Of a stretch of 64,000 nt of DNA, positions 45,816 to 56,682 are shown piece by piece (the first letter of the stretch is position 1; each line of letters begins with the position of its first letter). The translations under genes were made by a program, and so were the position numbers. Origin of the DNA: Eubacteriales bacterium. Lineage in GTDB: Bacteria; Bacillota; Clostridia; Peptostreptococcales; Anaerovoracaceae. The notes beneath the pieces were generated by a model that worked only from the letters and a program-made list of their open reading frames with translations, was not told where the DNA came from and did not search any database. The stretch spans positions 99,649-163,648 of the forward strand of contig JAQYMQ010000021.1 of NCBI GenBank assembly GCA_028872475.1, given 5' to 3'.

Positions 45816-46838
45816 ATGGCATTAATAGAAGAAGTAGGTATAGACTTAGGTACGGCAAACGTACTTGTTTATATAAAAGGCAAAGGTGTTGTTCTTGAAG
45901 AGCCTTCAGTAGTTGCGGTTGATGAACAGACAGATGAGCCGGTTGCTGTTGGTAGTGAAGCGAAGGAAATGCTTGGAAGAACACCTGCTGAAATTATTGC
46001 GGTACGTCCACTTAGAGATGGTGTAATTTCAGACTTTAAATTGACAAGAGAAATGATTAAACACTTTATCGAGAAAACTTGCGGTAAAGGAAAGATTTTC
46101 AAACCTAAAATAATGATTTGTGTGCCTTCAGGTATTACAGAAGTTGAGAGAAGAGCTGTAGAAAATGCTGTAAAAGAAGCTGGCGGTAAGTGCGTAGGTC
46201 TTATGCTTGAGCCAAAAGCGGCAGCTATAGGTGCAGGAATTGATATTTCAAAACCTGATGGTATATGCATCGTAGACATCGGTGGTGGTACATCTGATGT
46301 TGCAGTTATCGCTCTTGGTGGTATTGTTGCAAGCACGTCTATAAAGATTGCCGGCGACAAGATGGATGAAGCTATTATAAAATATATGAGAAAGAAGCAT
46401 AAGCTATATATCGGTGATAGAATGGCTGAAATCTTGAAAAAGGAAATTGGAACAGCTTGGCCTAGAGAAACAGATATTAAACATACTTGTAGCGGAAGAG
46501 ACTTAGTTACAGGATTGCCTAGAGAGGTTGAAGTAAGTTCTAGCGAAATGATGGAAGCTTTAGAAGAACCCCTTCATGCGATTTGCGAAGCGGTTCATGA
46601 AGTTCTAGAAAAGACACCTCCTGAGCTTGCTGCAGACTTAACTACGAGCGGCATTGTTATTACTGGTGGTGGTGGAATGCTTTACGGGCTACCTGAGAGA
46701 ATTAATCATAGAACAGGTTTACAGGTAAAATTGGCTGATGATCCGATGGATTGTGTTGCGATAGGAACAGGAAAAGCTTTAGAGACGATGGCAAAGCTTA
46801 GAAAGAATGTTTCTGAAAGAAGAAAAAATTTAAAATAA
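45816..46838 (+). CDS. mreB: Rod shape-determining actin homologue MreB/Mbl
   Basis: This 340-residue actin-like ATPase polymerises under the membrane and positions the elongation machinery. The phosphate-1 motif VGIDLGTANVLVYIKGKG, phosphate-2 region IVDIGGGTSDVAVIALGG and adenosine region SGIVITGGGGMLYG are present. A segment near residue 95 (RPLRDGVISDFKLT) is typical of MreB. mreC and mreD do not follow, so this is probably the stand-alone Mbl/MreBH-type copy. It may work with the RodA/PBP pair at 38-41 kb. It has its own promoter and terminator. Confidence 0.94.
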   Translation: MALIEEVGIDLGTANVLVYIKGKGVVLEEPSVVAVDEQTDEPVAVGSEAKEMLGRTPAEIIAVRPLRDGVISDFKLTREMIKHFIEKTCGKGKIFKPKIMICVPSGITEVERRAVENAVKEAGGKCVGLMLEPKAAAIGAGIDISKPDGICIVDIGGGTSDVAVIALGGIVASTSIKIAGDKMDEAIIKYMRKKHKLYIGDRMAEILKKEIGTAWPRETDIKHTCSGRDLVTGLPREVEVSSSEMMEALEEPLHAICEAVHEVLEKTPPELAADLTTSGIVITGGGGMLYGLPERINHRTGLQVKLADDPMDCVAIGTGKALETMAKLRKNVSERRKNLK

Positions 46839-46843
46839 GTGAA

Positions 46844-46873
46844 ATGGCTGTCTGTGAAGATAGCCATTTTTTT
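46844..46873 (+). terminator. Terminator after mreB
   Basis: A 10-bp stem (46844-46853 with 46858-46867, one wobble), loop GTGA, is followed by TTTTTTT. It ends 19 bases before the next gene. Confidence 0.85.
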
Positions 46874-46891
46874 AAAATTAAGGAGGCATAA

Positions 46892-48019
46892 ATGCAAATA
46901 GATTTAATTGCAACTACCACTTTTGGATTAGAGGCAGTAGCGAAAAGAGAAATACAAAAGCTTGGATACAATATTTTATCTGTAGAAGACGGCAGGATTA
47001 CATATAGGGCAGATGAGAGAGGTATTGTAAAGAGCAATCTTTGGCTCAGGACACCCGATAGAATATATATGAAGGTTCTAGATTTTAAGGCGTTGGAATT
47101 TGAGGAACTTTTTCAAAATGTCAAAGGGTATGCTTGGGAGGAACTTATACCAATTGACGGTGAATTCACTGTTGTAGGTAGTAGTGTAAAGTCGAAGTTG
47201 CACAGTGTTCCGGCTTGTCAGAGCATCGTGAAGAAAGCAATCGTAGAACGATTGAAGGATTTTTACTGTGTAGATCACTTTAAAGAAGACGGAGCTAAGT
47301 TTAAAGTTCGATTTAATATTTTGAAGGATAGAGTTATCGTTATGGTAGACACTTCTGGAGAAGCGCTTCATAAGAGAGGTTATAGGTCGGCGACAGTGCC
47401 TGCTCCTCTTAAAGAAACGCTTGCTGCAGCTCTAATTGATTTAAGTTTTTGGAATAAAGATAGAGTTTTAGAAGTTCCTTGTTGCGGTAGTGGTACTCTA
47501 GCAATCGAAGCGGCGATGATAGGAATGAATATTGCGCCCGGATTAAATAGAAGTTTTGCAAGTCAAGAATGGGAATATATTCCTAGCGAAATGTGGAAAG
47601 AAGAAAAGAAAAATGCCTATGCGCAGATTGATAACGATGTGAAACTTAGCATAAGGGCGACAGACATTTTGCAGGAAGCTGTTGATGCGACCATAGAAAA
47701 TGCTATAAACGCAGGTGTTGATGAAAATATTGTAGTGAAAATGGAAGACATTAAGGATTTTGTTCCAAAATGTGAAAATGGGATAATGATACTCAATCCA
47801 CCGTATGGTAAGAGAATCGGTGATGAAGAAGAGTTGAAAAAAATTTATACCGCTATTTATAAGCTCACCAATGATAGAGATGACTGGTCTGTTTATGCGA
47901 TTACAAGTGATGAAGAATTTGAAGACAGAGCTTGTGGTAGGAAGGCTGATAGAAGAAGAAAACTTTTCCATGGAAATATTAAGGTTTGCTATTATCAATA
48001 TCATGGAAAAAGACGATAA
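46892..48019 (+). CDS. THUMP-domain class I RNA methyltransferase (RlmL/YpsC-like)
   Basis: This 375-residue SAM-dependent methyltransferase probably acts on 23S rRNA guanine N2. The order is an N-terminal THUMP domain (about residues 5-155) and a Rossmann methyltransferase (about 160-375) with VPCCGSGTLAIEAAMIGMNIAPG (SAM loop) and the catalytic ILNPPYGKRIG. The C-terminal RlmK part of E. coli RlmKL is absent, as in Gram-positives. AAGGAGGCATAA precedes ATG 46892. The substrate base is inferred from the family. Confidence 0.9.
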   Translation: MQIDLIATTTFGLEAVAKREIQKLGYNILSVEDGRITYRADERGIVKSNLWLRTPDRIYMKVLDFKALEFEELFQNVKGYAWEELIPIDGEFTVVGSSVKSKLHSVPACQSIVKKAIVERLKDFYCVDHFKEDGAKFKVRFNILKDRVIVMVDTSGEALHKRGYRSATVPAPLKETLAAALIDLSFWNKDRVLEVPCCGSGTLAIEAAMIGMNIAPGLNRSFASQEWEYIPSEMWKEEKKNAYAQIDNDVKLSIRATDILQEAVDATIENAINAGVDENIVVKMEDIKDFVPKCENGIMILNPPYGKRIGDEEELKKIYTAIYKLTNDRDDWSVYAITSDEEFEDRACGRKADRRRKLFHGNIKVCYYQYHGKRR

Positions 48020-48217
48020 ATCTTTCGCTTTAAATAAAAAGGGCACAAATAATAATAGATATAAATATAAATTACGAATATTTAGCCGAATATAATGTAT
48101 GTAATTGGATAATATCATCGATATATGTGATAAAATTATTGTGTTAAACTACAAATAATTACGAAATATTTGTGTAGAAATTTTTTGAGGGTCTCATTAG
48201 CCCGGAAAGGATACGAA

Positions 48218-49822
48218 ATGACAACTAAAGGAAAATATTATATTACAACACCTATTTACTATCCGAGTGCAAACTTACATATCGGACATACTTATTGTAC
48301 AGTTATGGCGGATGCTATGGCTAGATTTAAGAGAGCTACAGGATATGATGTAAGATTTTTGACAGGTACAGATGAGCATGGGCAGAAGATTCAGACAATT
48401 GCTCAGGAAAAGGGTGTTGAGCCACAGAAGTATGTAGATGATATAGTGGCTGGAGTTAAGAGCCTTTGGGACACAATGGAAATTTCGTTTGACGATTTTA
48501 TTCGTACTACTGAAGATAGACATAAAGAGAGAGTTCAAAAAATCTTTATGGAAATATATGAAAAAGGCGATATTTATAAGGATGTTTACGAGGGTATGTA
48601 CTGTACGCCATGTGAATCTTTTTGGACAGAAAGCCAATTGGATGAAAATAAATGTTGTCCAGACTGTGGAAGACCAGTTCAACATGCTCAGGAAGAAGCG
48701 TATTTCTTTAAGCTAAGCAAATACCAGGATAGACTTTTAGATTTATTTAAGAATAATCCTGAGTTCTTGCAGCCTGAATCAAGAAGAAATGAAATGATTG
48801 CCTTTGTTGAGCAAGGTTTGGAAGACCTATGTATTTCAAGATCAACATTTGATTGGGGTATTAAGGTGCCTCTTGATGAGAAGCATGTAATCTATGTATG
48901 GTTAGACGCGCTAACAAACTATATTACAGCCCTTGGTTATCCTGATAATAAGGAACTATATGATAGATATTGGCCTGCAAATGTACACTTAGTAGGTAAG
49001 GAAATTGTTAGATTCCACACTATAATTTGGCCTGCAATGTTGATGTCATTAGACTTGCCGCTTCCTGATCATGTAATGGGTCACGGTTGGCTACTTATTG
49101 ACGGTGGCAAGATGAGTAAGTCTAAGGGTAATGTTGTAGACCCTGTTCAGCTAATTGAAAGATATGGCGTTGATGCTCTTAAATATTTTTTGATGAGAGA
49201 ATATACTTTTGGACAAGACGGCAACTTTACAAGTGAAGTTTTGATTAGACGCTTGAATTCTGATTTGGCGAACGACCTTGGAAATCTTTTAAGCAGAACT
49301 GTTTCAATGATTGAAAAATATTGTGACGGAATTATTCCTGCTATGGGTAAAAAGGAAGCTATTGATGAGGAACTTATTGCTTTAGCTACAGGTGCTGCAA
49401 ATAGGGTTGAGGAAGAGATGAATCAGTTCAGATTTAACTATGCGTTAGAGGAAATCTGGGTGATTATTAGGAGAGCAAATAAATATATAGACGAAACTGC
49501 TCCTTGGATATTAGCTAAGGATGAGAGCAACAGAGATAGGCTTTGCACAGTTCTTAAGGTGCTTGTAGAAATTTTAAGAATTGTTTCAATTTTGATTTAT
49601 CCATTTATGCACAATACAGCTACAAAGATGCAGACACAGTTAGGCATATTAACAGGTGAATTCAACTGGGATGACACTATGCAGTTTGAAAAGATTGCCG
49701 GCGATGTTAAGGTTGAAAAGGGTGAACCTATTTTCCCAAGAATGGATGTTGAGAAGGAATTGGAAGAACTTGAAGATATTAACAAGGCGAAGATGGAAGC
49801 TGCAAAGGCTGCATTAAAATAG
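48218..49822 (+). CDS. metG: Methionyl-tRNA synthetase (short form)
   Basis: MetRS charges tRNA-Met for initiation and elongation. The HIGH-type motif is SANLHIGHTYCT and the KMSKS motif is GGKMSKSKGNVVD; the zinc knuckle has four cysteines (CTPCESFW and CCPDCGRP). The 534 residues end after the anticodon-binding helices (EELEDINKAKMEAAKAA). The usual C-terminal tRNA-binding domain of about 110 residues is missing, whereas LysS in this window carries one. The start is ATG 48218 after GGAAAGG; the frame opens upstream at 48170 without family similarity. tatD follows after eight bases. Confidence 0.96.
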   Translation: MTTKGKYYITTPIYYPSANLHIGHTYCTVMADAMARFKRATGYDVRFLTGTDEHGQKIQTIAQEKGVEPQKYVDDIVAGVKSLWDTMEISFDDFIRTTEDRHKERVQKIFMEIYEKGDIYKDVYEGMYCTPCESFWTESQLDENKCCPDCGRPVQHAQEEAYFFKLSKYQDRLLDLFKNNPEFLQPESRRNEMIAFVEQGLEDLCISRSTFDWGIKVPLDEKHVIYVWLDALTNYITALGYPDNKELYDRYWPANVHLVGKEIVRFHTIIWPAMLMSLDLPLPDHVMGHGWLLIDGGKMSKSKGNVVDPVQLIERYGVDALKYFLMREYTFGQDGNFTSEVLIRRLNSDLANDLGNLLSRTVSMIEKYCDGIIPAMGKKEAIDEELIALATGAANRVEEEMNQFRFNYALEEIWVIIRRANKYIDETAPWILAKDESNRDRLCTVLKVLVEILRIVSILIYPFMHNTATKMQTQLGILTGEFNWDDTMQFEKIAGDVKVEKGEPIFPRMDVEKELEELEDINKAKMEAAKAALK

Positions 49823-49830
49823 GTGAAAGC

Positions 49831-50652
49831 ATGCTGTTTGATTCACATACACATTTAAAAACAGAGAGCATTACTGACGAAGAATTTGTTGAATTGATAG
49901 AAGAAATTGAGGAGTCGGATCTTTCGTATGCAGTTGATATTGGTTGTGATTTGGAGTCTTCAATGCTGGCGGCAAAGCATGCCAAGGAATATGATTGGTG
50001 TTATGCTGCGGTCGGTTATCATCCTCACGAGGCAAAGGATATGGGTGATATCGAACTTGCGATGATAGAGTCTCTGGCAAAGAAGGATAAGGTCAAGGCT
50101 ATTGGTGAAATAGGATTGGATTATTACTATGATTATTCTCCTAGAGATGTGCAAATTGATGTCTTTAGAAAGCAGATACAACTTGCCAATAAGATGAAGA
50201 TGCCAATTGTCGTTCACAGTAGAGATGCTAGCCAAGAAACCATGGATGTACTGAAGGAAGAGGGGGCGTTTTCTGAAGAGAGAAAGAATTTTTTTCCTAA
50301 GAGACAGGATGGAAGCGGAGACGCACGTGTTTTGATTCATTGTTATAGTGGTAGTGCGCAGATGGCAACGCAGTATGTTAAGTTAGGTGCGACAATATCT
50401 GTTGCCGGACCTATTACTTTTAAGAACAGTAGAAAGTTGCAGGAAGTTGTCGATGTTGTTTCTATTGATAATCTTTTGATTGAAACAGATGCTCCGTTTT
50501 TGACGCCTGAGCCATTTCGTGGTAAGAGAAATAAGACTTATTATGTTGAACATGTGGCAAGAAGGATAGCTCTTTTAAAAAACATGGAGTATGAAGAGGT
50601 AGCGAAGATAACTTTAGATAATGCAAAGAGATTTTTTGACATAAATGATTAA
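49831..50652 (+). CDS. tatD: TatD family metal-dependent DNase/hydrolase
   Basis: This 273-residue TIM-barrel hydrolase has the first metal motif LFDSHTHL, the YHPHEAKD region, GEIGLDYYYDYSPRD and late metal ligands in IETDAPFLTPEP. Members show 3'-5' nuclease or D-aminoacyl-tRNA deacylase activity. An extra ~15-residue loop (around EGAFSEERKNFFPKR) lies before the ALIHCYSG-like VLIHCYSG motif and is unusual. It begins eight bases after metG and overlaps tilS by eight bases, so the three are one operon. Confidence 0.92.
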   Translation: MLFDSHTHLKTESITDEEFVELIEEIEESDLSYAVDIGCDLESSMLAAKHAKEYDWCYAAVGYHPHEAKDMGDIELAMIESLAKKDKVKAIGEIGLDYYYDYSPRDVQIDVFRKQIQLANKMKMPIVVHSRDASQETMDVLKEEGAFSEERKNFFPKRQDGSGDARVLIHCYSGSAQMATQYVKLGATISVAGPITFKNSRKLQEVVDVVSIDNLLIETDAPFLTPEPFRGKRNKTYYVEHVARRIALLKNMEYEEVAKITLDNAKRFFDIND

Positions 50653-52183
50653 GAATTTAAAGAAAACTATCGAAAAATATAATTTGATTGAAAGTGGAGA
50701 TACACTTATCTTGGGTCTTTCCGGAGGCCCGGATTCTGTGTGTCTTTTTCATTTACTTTTGGAACTTCAAAGTGATTTAAACTTTAATGTAGTGGCTTGT
50801 CATATTAATCACCAGCTTAGGGGTGATGATAGTGAGCATGATGAGAATTTTGTTAAAAATATTTGTAAACAAAATGATGTGCGTTGCTTTGTGTTAAGGC
50901 AAGATATTAAAGGGATAGCAAGAGAAAATAATATTTCTGAAGAAGAGGCAGGAAGATTAGCAAGATATGGTTTTTTTGATGAGATAGCGATACAAATAGC
51001 GAGTGATGGTGTAGACAAAAGAAAAATTAAAATAGCAACAGCACATAATTTAGACGATCAGGTTGAAACTGTCTTGATGAGAATGTTGCGTGGTACATCA
51101 GTTGATGGATTGGCAGGTATAGATTTTAAAAGATTGTCGGCGACCGGTTTTCATATTATTAGACCTCTCTTAGAAATTGAGAAAAAAGATGTGTTGAGAT
51201 ATTGTGAAGACAATAATTTTGAATATTGTATTGATAAGACTAATTTTGAATCAGTTTATACAAGAAATAAGATAAGAAATGAGTTGATTCCATATTTGAA
51301 AGAATTTAATGCAAATATTTATACTGCTATATTAAATTTACAGAAGAATGCAGGCGTAGATAAAGCTTATTTTGAGAATATCGTTGAAAAAAATAAGAAG
51401 CTTAATTTTTCGAGGGAAGATTTTTTGTGCTTGGATATTGCTGTTAGAACGAGATTAATTAAAGATGCTTTACTTAGTGTTGATGTTAGCAGAGATGTAG
51501 GTTATGAGCACATTATGGCTATCGACAATGTTTTGAGTGGTGGAAAACCAAATGCACAGGTTGATTTGCCACATGGGAATAAATTGATAGTTGAATATGA
51601 TGATATATTTTTGGTGAATGTGCATGGAGAAAGAGTGAGACTTTTTAGAAACTCTGATTTAGAGAAGGGTTGTGCTGGTGATTGTTTAAACGAAAATCCA
51701 AACTTTAATAAAAATGCCATATTGACTGAAGAGGTTGTTTATAGAGTTTTAAATTTAGTAAGTGACGGCGCGGTTTTGAAGGATGTTGTCTTCAAAAAAA
51801 ATCGTGATGAGGTGAGTGTATATTTAGACTACGAAAAAATATCGGCTATTTACGATTGCATTGAGACTGATGACTTAGATTCAAAGATTGAAATTAGAAA
51901 AAGACGAAATGGAGATTATATTCATATAAAAAATGGTAAAAAGAAGATAGCTAGGCTTTTTATTGACGAAAAGATTCCGAAGTTTTATCGCGATAGTGCA
52001 ACGATTGTAGCCATTGGATCAGAAGTATTGTGTGTGATTTTAAGTAATGGATACAGTAGAGTTGACCAAAGATTTACAGTAGATATTGGAGCGTTAAAAA
52101 AACAATTAGGGAGTATAAATGCAGATAGGGCTATCGGCAAATATGCAAGGGTGCTTGTAATTGAAAAAAAACTAGCAATATGA
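50645..52183 (+). CDS. tilS: tRNA(Ile) lysidine synthetase
   Basis: TilS converts C34 of the tRNA-Ile CAU anticodon to lysidine, letting it read AUA. The PP-loop LGLSGGPDSVCLFHLL is near residue 25, followed by CHINHQLRGDDSEHDE, and ATAHNLDDQVETVLMRMLRGTS with GLAGI marks the family. The 512-residue protein includes the C-terminal TilS domain (IRKRRNGDYIHIKNGKKKIARLFIDEKIPK). It overlaps tatD and precedes ftsH. In many Firmicutes hpt lies between tilS and ftsH; here it does not. Confidence 0.95.
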   Translation: MIKNLKKTIEKYNLIESGDTLILGLSGGPDSVCLFHLLLELQSDLNFNVVACHINHQLRGDDSEHDENFVKNICKQNDVRCFVLRQDIKGIARENNISEEEAGRLARYGFFDEIAIQIASDGVDKRKIKIATAHNLDDQVETVLMRMLRGTSVDGLAGIDFKRLSATGFHIIRPLLEIEKKDVLRYCEDNNFEYCIDKTNFESVYTRNKIRNELIPYLKEFNANIYTAILNLQKNAGVDKAYFENIVEKNKKLNFSREDFLCLDIAVRTRLIKDALLSVDVSRDVGYEHIMAIDNVLSGGKPNAQVDLPHGNKLIVEYDDIFLVNVHGERVRLFRNSDLEKGCAGDCLNENPNFNKNAILTEEVVYRVLNLVSDGAVLKDVVFKKNRDEVSVYLDYEKISAIYDCIETDDLDSKIEIRKRRNGDYIHIKNGKKKIARLFIDEKIPKFYRDSATIVAIGSEVLCVILSNGYSRVDQRFTVDIGALKKQLGSINADRAIGKYARVLVIEKKLAI

Positions 52184-52286
52184 TAAAATTGTACGTTAAT
52201 TAATGAAATTTTTGTGTTAAAATAACAAGAATTGCAATTAAATCATCTGTATGGTTGAAACAAAATAATTAATAAGGAGAAATGAT

Positions 52287-54245
52287 TTGAAGAGATTTTT
52301 AAAGACATTTGGTATTTATATCATTATCTTTGCTGTAATAAGTGGATTTTCATTGTTTTTAACAAGAAATAAGGATTCAGCGCCTAAAGTGATTCCTTAT
52401 TCTAAGCTGACTTCATATATAAGTGATGCTAAGGTAAAAGAGATTACATTTGATGAGTTAACTATAACAGCGAAGTTGGATGATGGTAAAAAAGTTAAGG
52501 CATTTGCACATAGTGCTTTAGATGTGGATAGACTACATAACACATTATTAGATAAACAAAGCGCAGAAGGTAAATTAGTAGTTAATAATAAGGAACAGGA
52601 AAAGCCGTCAGTATTTATGACATTACTTCCTACATTGCTTATCATTGCTGTTATTGTTGTCTTTTGGATTATGATAATGAGACAGCAGGGTGGTGGCAAG
52701 GCTATGAGTTTCGGAAAGAGTAGAGCCAAGTTACAGCACGATGTTGGAAAGTTGTCATTTAAGGATGTAGCAGGTCTTGATGAGGAAAAAGAAGAGTTAC
52801 AAGAAATTGTTGACTTCCTTAAGGCACCAAAAAAATATGCAAATTTGGGTGCGAGAATTCCAAGAGGTGTGCTTCTTGTCGGTCCTCCGGGAACTGGTAA
52901 AACATATATTTCTAAGGCTACAGCAGGGGAAGCTGGCGTACCTTTCTTTACGATTTCAGGTTCAGATTTTGTTGAAATGTTTGTTGGTGTTGGTGCATCG
53001 AGAGTAAGAGACTTGTTTGATAAGGCTAAGAAGAGTTCACCTTGTATTGTTTTCATTGATGAAATAGATGCTGTAGGTAGAAAAAGAGGCGCTGGTATGG
53101 GTGGCGGTCATGATGAAAGAGAGCAGACCCTAAATCAGTTGCTTGTTGAAATGGACGGTTTTGCAGACAATAGTGGCATAATTATTTTGGCTGCTACTAA
53201 TAGACCTGACGTATTAGATCCAGCATTACTTAGACCAGGTAGATTTGACAGACAGGTATTGATTGGAATGCCTGATATTAAAGCTAGAGAAGAGATTATT
53301 GGTATTCATTCTAAGAATAAACCGTTGGCAGAAGGTGTTGAGCCTAAGGTATTGGCTAGAAGAACTCCAGGATTTTCACCGGCTGACTTAGAAAATATGC
53401 TTAATGAAGCAGCACTTCTAACTGCTAGAAGAAGTGGTATTGCTATTAGAATGGATGAAATAGAAGAGGCGATTACTAAGGTAATTGCAGGACCTGCGAA
53501 GAAGAGTAGAGTTATCAGTGAGAAGGAAAAATGGCTTACTGCAATCCATGAAGCTGGTCATGCGATCGTTGCTCAGGTTTTACCTGGTACAGATCCAGTT
53601 CATCAGGTTTCTATTGTTCCTAGAGGAAGGGCAGGCGGATTTACGATGATTCTTCCTACAGAAGATAGATATTACAACACAAAGGGTGATATGGAAGAGG
53701 AAATTGTTCATCTATTAGCAGGAAGGGTAGCAGAAATGTTGATGCTTTCTGATATTTCTACCGGAGCAAGTAACGATATTCAAAGAGCTACAGATGTTGC
53801 TAAGGATATGGTTACAAAATACGGCTTTAGTGATATTTTAGGACCTGTAAATTATGCTGATTCTGATGAAGTTTTCTTAGGTCGTGATTTTACTTCAAAG
53901 AAGTCGTTCTCAGAAGATACAGCTAATGAGATAGATAAAGAAATTAAACGTATAGTTCATGATGGATATGAGACTGCCCAGAGAATTTTAACAGAAAATA
54001 AAGAAAAGTTAGTAAGAGTAGCAGAAGCGCTAATGCTTATTGAAAATATTGATGCTAAGCAGTTTGTTAGACTGTTTGATGGAGAGATTACTCCAAAAGA
54101 ACTTGAAGCAGAAGTTCAGTCTAAGGAACAGGACATTGAGGAGAAAAACAAGATGGAAGAGGCTCAATTCCATAAGAACATCGAGAGACAGCATGCTGAG
54201 GAAAAGTTACATAAGGACGAGGCTAAAGAACAAAAGAGTATATAA
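52287..54245 (+). CDS. ftsH: ATP-dependent zinc metalloprotease FtsH
   Basis: FtsH degrades misfolded membrane and selected cytosolic proteins at the inner membrane. The 652 residues show two membrane segments (about 5-25 and 110-130), an AAA+ domain with Walker [10 protein letters not shown] near 200, Walker [13 protein letters not shown], the SRH region [18 protein letters not shown], and the zinc motif HEAGH in [10 protein letters not shown] near 420. The C-terminal tail is highly charged. The ORF starts at TTG 52287 after AAGGAGAAATGAT. It follows tilS by about 100 bases, which probably hold its promoter. Confidence 0.97.
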   Translation: MKRFLKTFGIYIIIFAVISGFSLFLTRNKDSAPKVIPYSKLTSYISDAKVKEITFDELTITAKLDDGKKVKAFAHSALDVDRLHNTLLDKQSAEGKLVVNNKEQEKPSVFMTLLPTLLIIAVIVVFWIMIMRQQGGGKAMSFGKSRAKLQHDVGKLSFKDVAGLDEEKEELQEIVDFLKAPKKYANLGARIPRGVLLVGPPGTGKTYISKATAGEAGVPFFTISGSDFVEMFVGVGASRVRDLFDKAKKSSPCIVFIDEIDAVGRKRGAGMGGGHDEREQTLNQLLVEMDGFADNSGIIILAATNRPDVLDPALLRPGRFDRQVLIGMPDIKAREEIIGIHSKNKPLAEGVEPKVLARRTPGFSPADLENMLNEAALLTARRSGIAIRMDEIEEAITKVIAGPAKKSRVISEKEKWLTAIHEAGHAIVAQVLPGTDPVHQVSIVPRGRAGGFTMILPTEDRYYNTKGDMEEEIVHLLAGRVAEMLMLSDISTGASNDIQRATDVAKDMVTKYGFSDILGPVNYADSDEVFLGRDFTSKKSFSEDTANEIDKEIKRIVHDGYETAQRILTENKEKLVRVAEALMLIENIDAKQFVRLFDGEITPKELEAEVQSKEQDIEEKNKMEEAQFHKNIERQHAEEKLHKDEAKEQKSI

Positions 54246-54291
54246 TTGGTTAATATATTAAATAAGATATAAATTATTTCTAGGAGGAATT

Positions 54292-55845
54292 ATGAAAATT
54301 ACAGTTGAAAATTGTTTCTCTTTGCCGTCTTTTAAGGATGCAAAAGTTTTGACTTCTGATAGGCTTGCAAATAGAGATATAAAGCGAGTATCAGTTCTTG
54401 AAGCTACATCTCCTGAAGATATGAGGGAGATTAAAAAGAGTGAAGGAATGGTTTTAATAACTGGATTTTTTTCAATGCGTGATGATGTAAATCGTCAATG
54501 TCAGATGGTGAATGAATTATCTCGTCTGGGGGTTGTAGCGATTGTTGTTGTTAGGGTTGGAGAGATTGTTAAAAAAATTGACCAGAAACTCATTGATTGC
54601 TGTGAAAATAATAACATTATTTTAATCTCTATAGGTTCAAGCAAGGACTTTGATAAGAGCGTACTTATTGATGAGATGACTAAACTCCTTTATTATGGAG
54701 ATAGTCTTTCTATTGGAGCAGGGCTTGCAACTAACGCAACATTAGAAATTCTTAACTTTACGAAGTATGATAATTTTGAAGAAGCCGTTAAGGGAGCCGC
54801 TATAGAAAATGATTTTCAATTTGTGCTTTTTAGTAAGGAATTTAATCCTGTTCTAGTGGTTGAAACACAACAGATTACTACAATTGAAAAGGCTGTTGTC
54901 GTTGCTAAAGAAATGGCTGTTGAGAGTAGAGAAAATGGATATTCTACAGCTGAGGTTGATGGTATACATACATATTGGGGCTCAATTCAGGTTCAAGGAG
55001 AAAAGCATTACATATTAATTGTCGACAATAAGAATAAGTATACTGTTGATGAAATGATGAGATTAGCCGATTTGGTTAAGGTGTCAATGGGTGTTTGGGG
55101 CTATCAGCCTGCTATTGATAAAAAAGCTGAGTTTATTCGCAGTCTTCAGAAAGGTCATTCAAAGAAAGCGCATATTTTGTCAAAGGAAATTGATTTTGAA
55201 CCGGATAAGATTTTAAGTGTTTTCCTCATTAAAGAAGGCAATGAGGGTGAATCGCAGACGCTTATTGATAGATACTGTGAAAATATGGGGATTGCAGTTT
55301 TAAAATTTATTGAGAATAATAATGTTTATGGAGTTCTTGTCGGTGAAAGCAAAGATGGAATCTGTACAGATTTATATAGACTTTTAAGAAGTAATACAAA
55401 CAGTGTTGTTGCTCACGTTATTGGCGTTGGTGGTATTCAGAATGCTATAGAATCTTTTTCTCTTATTAATGAGATTATGCCATACGCAATAGTTGTGTTT
55501 AGCAAAAAAAGAACATTGTCTAAATACGATTTGACCTTCGTTAGAAATGCGAGAAAGCTATTTGTTGGTGGTGGACCGATTAAAAAGAATTATATAGATT
55601 TCCTTGAGCCTTTAAAAATCAATAGTGGTGCAAAGGCGCAAGGTTTGATTGATACTTTAGAAGTATTTATGCTTGATTCCGACATGAATATGAAGAAAAC
55701 GGCAGAAATTATGAATATACACAGCAATACAGTTCAATATAGACTTAAAAAGATAAACTCACTTCTTGGAGCAGATGTAGTTTCAAAGAGAGTTGCGCCA
55801 GGAATATCAATGGCACTTGCTATCACAAGACTTGAGAAGATGTAG
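54292..55845 (+). CDS. PucR family transcriptional regulator
   Basis: This 517-residue regulator has an N-terminal PucR domain (about residues 1-125, starting KITVENCFSLPSFKDAKVL), a central GGDEF-like/sensor part, and a C-terminal PucR-type helix-turn-helix (NMKKTAEIMNIHSNTVQYRLKKIN). The family often controls purine or amino-acid catabolism. AGGAGGAATT precedes ATG 54292. It sits between ftsH and coaX, an unusual place for a regulator, and may control neighbours or act in trans. The effector is unknown. Confidence 0.88.
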   Translation: MKITVENCFSLPSFKDAKVLTSDRLANRDIKRVSVLEATSPEDMREIKKSEGMVLITGFFSMRDDVNRQCQMVNELSRLGVVAIVVVRVGEIVKKIDQKLIDCCENNNIILISIGSSKDFDKSVLIDEMTKLLYYGDSLSIGAGLATNATLEILNFTKYDNFEEAVKGAAIENDFQFVLFSKEFNPVLVVETQQITTIEKAVVVAKEMAVESRENGYSTAEVDGIHTYWGSIQVQGEKHYILIVDNKNKYTVDEMMRLADLVKVSMGVWGYQPAIDKKAEFIRSLQKGHSKKAHILSKEIDFEPDKILSVFLIKEGNEGESQTLIDRYCENMGIAVLKFIENNNVYGVLVGESKDGICTDLYRLLRSNTNSVVAHVIGVGGIQNAIESFSLINEIMPYAIVVFSKKRTLSKYDLTFVRNARKLFVGGGPIKKNYIDFLEPLKINSGAKAQGLIDTLEVFMLDSDMNMKKTAEIMNIHSNTVQYRLKKINSLLGADVVSKRVAPGISMALAITRLEKM

Positions 55846-55862
55846 TTTAGAGAGGGAAATTA

Positions 55863-56663
55863 ATGTTATTAGCATTTGACGTTGGAAATACTAACATGGT
55901 GTTAGGTATTTTTAAAGATGGTAAACTTATAGAAAATTGGAGAATAAAGACGGACGCAAATAAGAGTGCAGATGAGTATGGCATGCTGGTAAATCAGTTA
56001 TTTACACATTCGGGTATAGATATTAAGGATATTGAAGATGTAATTATTGCTACAGTTGTACCTTCTGTTTTGTTTACATTACAGCATTTATCGCAAAAAT
56101 ATTTTGGTAAAAAAGCTATTGTTATAGCTTCCGGGGTAAAGACTGGTTTGATTATTAAATATGACAATCCGAAACAGGTTGGTTCAGATAGAATTGTAAA
56201 TGCTGTTGCAGCATACGAAAAATATGAAGGACCATTGATTCTTATAGACTTTGGTACAGCGACTACTTTTTGTGCGGTTACAGAGAAGGCTGAATATATT
56301 GGTGGCGCTATTGCTCCGGGACTTAAAATTGCGAGTGAAGCTCTATTCAAAATGACTTCTCAATTGCCTAAGGTTGAACTTGATACGCCGGAAACAGTTA
56401 TTAGTAAAAATACAAATCAGGCTATACAGGCAGGTCTAATTTACGGACATATGGGTATGGTTGATTTTGTTGTTAAAAAAATGAAAAAAGAACTTATGGA
56501 AATCAACGGATCTGATAAAGAACCAAAGGTTATTGCTACAGGAGGTTTGGCTACTTTAATTTCAGAAGGAATTGAATGTATTGACCATATTGATAAAATG
56601 CTTACGCTAGAGGGTCTTGAGATTATTTATAGAAAGAATAAGAGAAAGACAAAGAAGATATAA
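55863..56663 (+). CDS. coaX: Type III pantothenate kinase
   Basis: CoaX phosphorylates pantothenate, the first step of CoA synthesis, and is not feedback-inhibited by CoA. The 266 residues show the ASKHA phosphate-1 motif FDVGNTNMVLGIF at the N-terminus, PKQVGSDRIVNAVAA, the phosphate-2 region LIDFGTATTFCAV and GGAIAPGLKI. GAGAGGGAAATTA precedes ATG 55863. It lies 17 bases after pucR and follows the common ftsH-coaX-dus order. Confidence 0.96.
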   Translation: MLLAFDVGNTNMVLGIFKDGKLIENWRIKTDANKSADEYGMLVNQLFTHSGIDIKDIEDVIIATVVPSVLFTLQHLSQKYFGKKAIVIASGVKTGLIIKYDNPKQVGSDRIVNAVAAYEKYEGPLILIDFGTATTFCAVTEKAEYIGGAIAPGLKIASEALFKMTSQLPKVELDTPETVISKNTNQAIQAGLIYGHMGMVDFVVKKMKKELMEINGSDKEPKVIATGGLATLISEGIECIDHIDKMLTLEGLEIIYRKNKRKTKKI

Positions 56664-56682
56664 ATAGATTTTTGTGGAATTA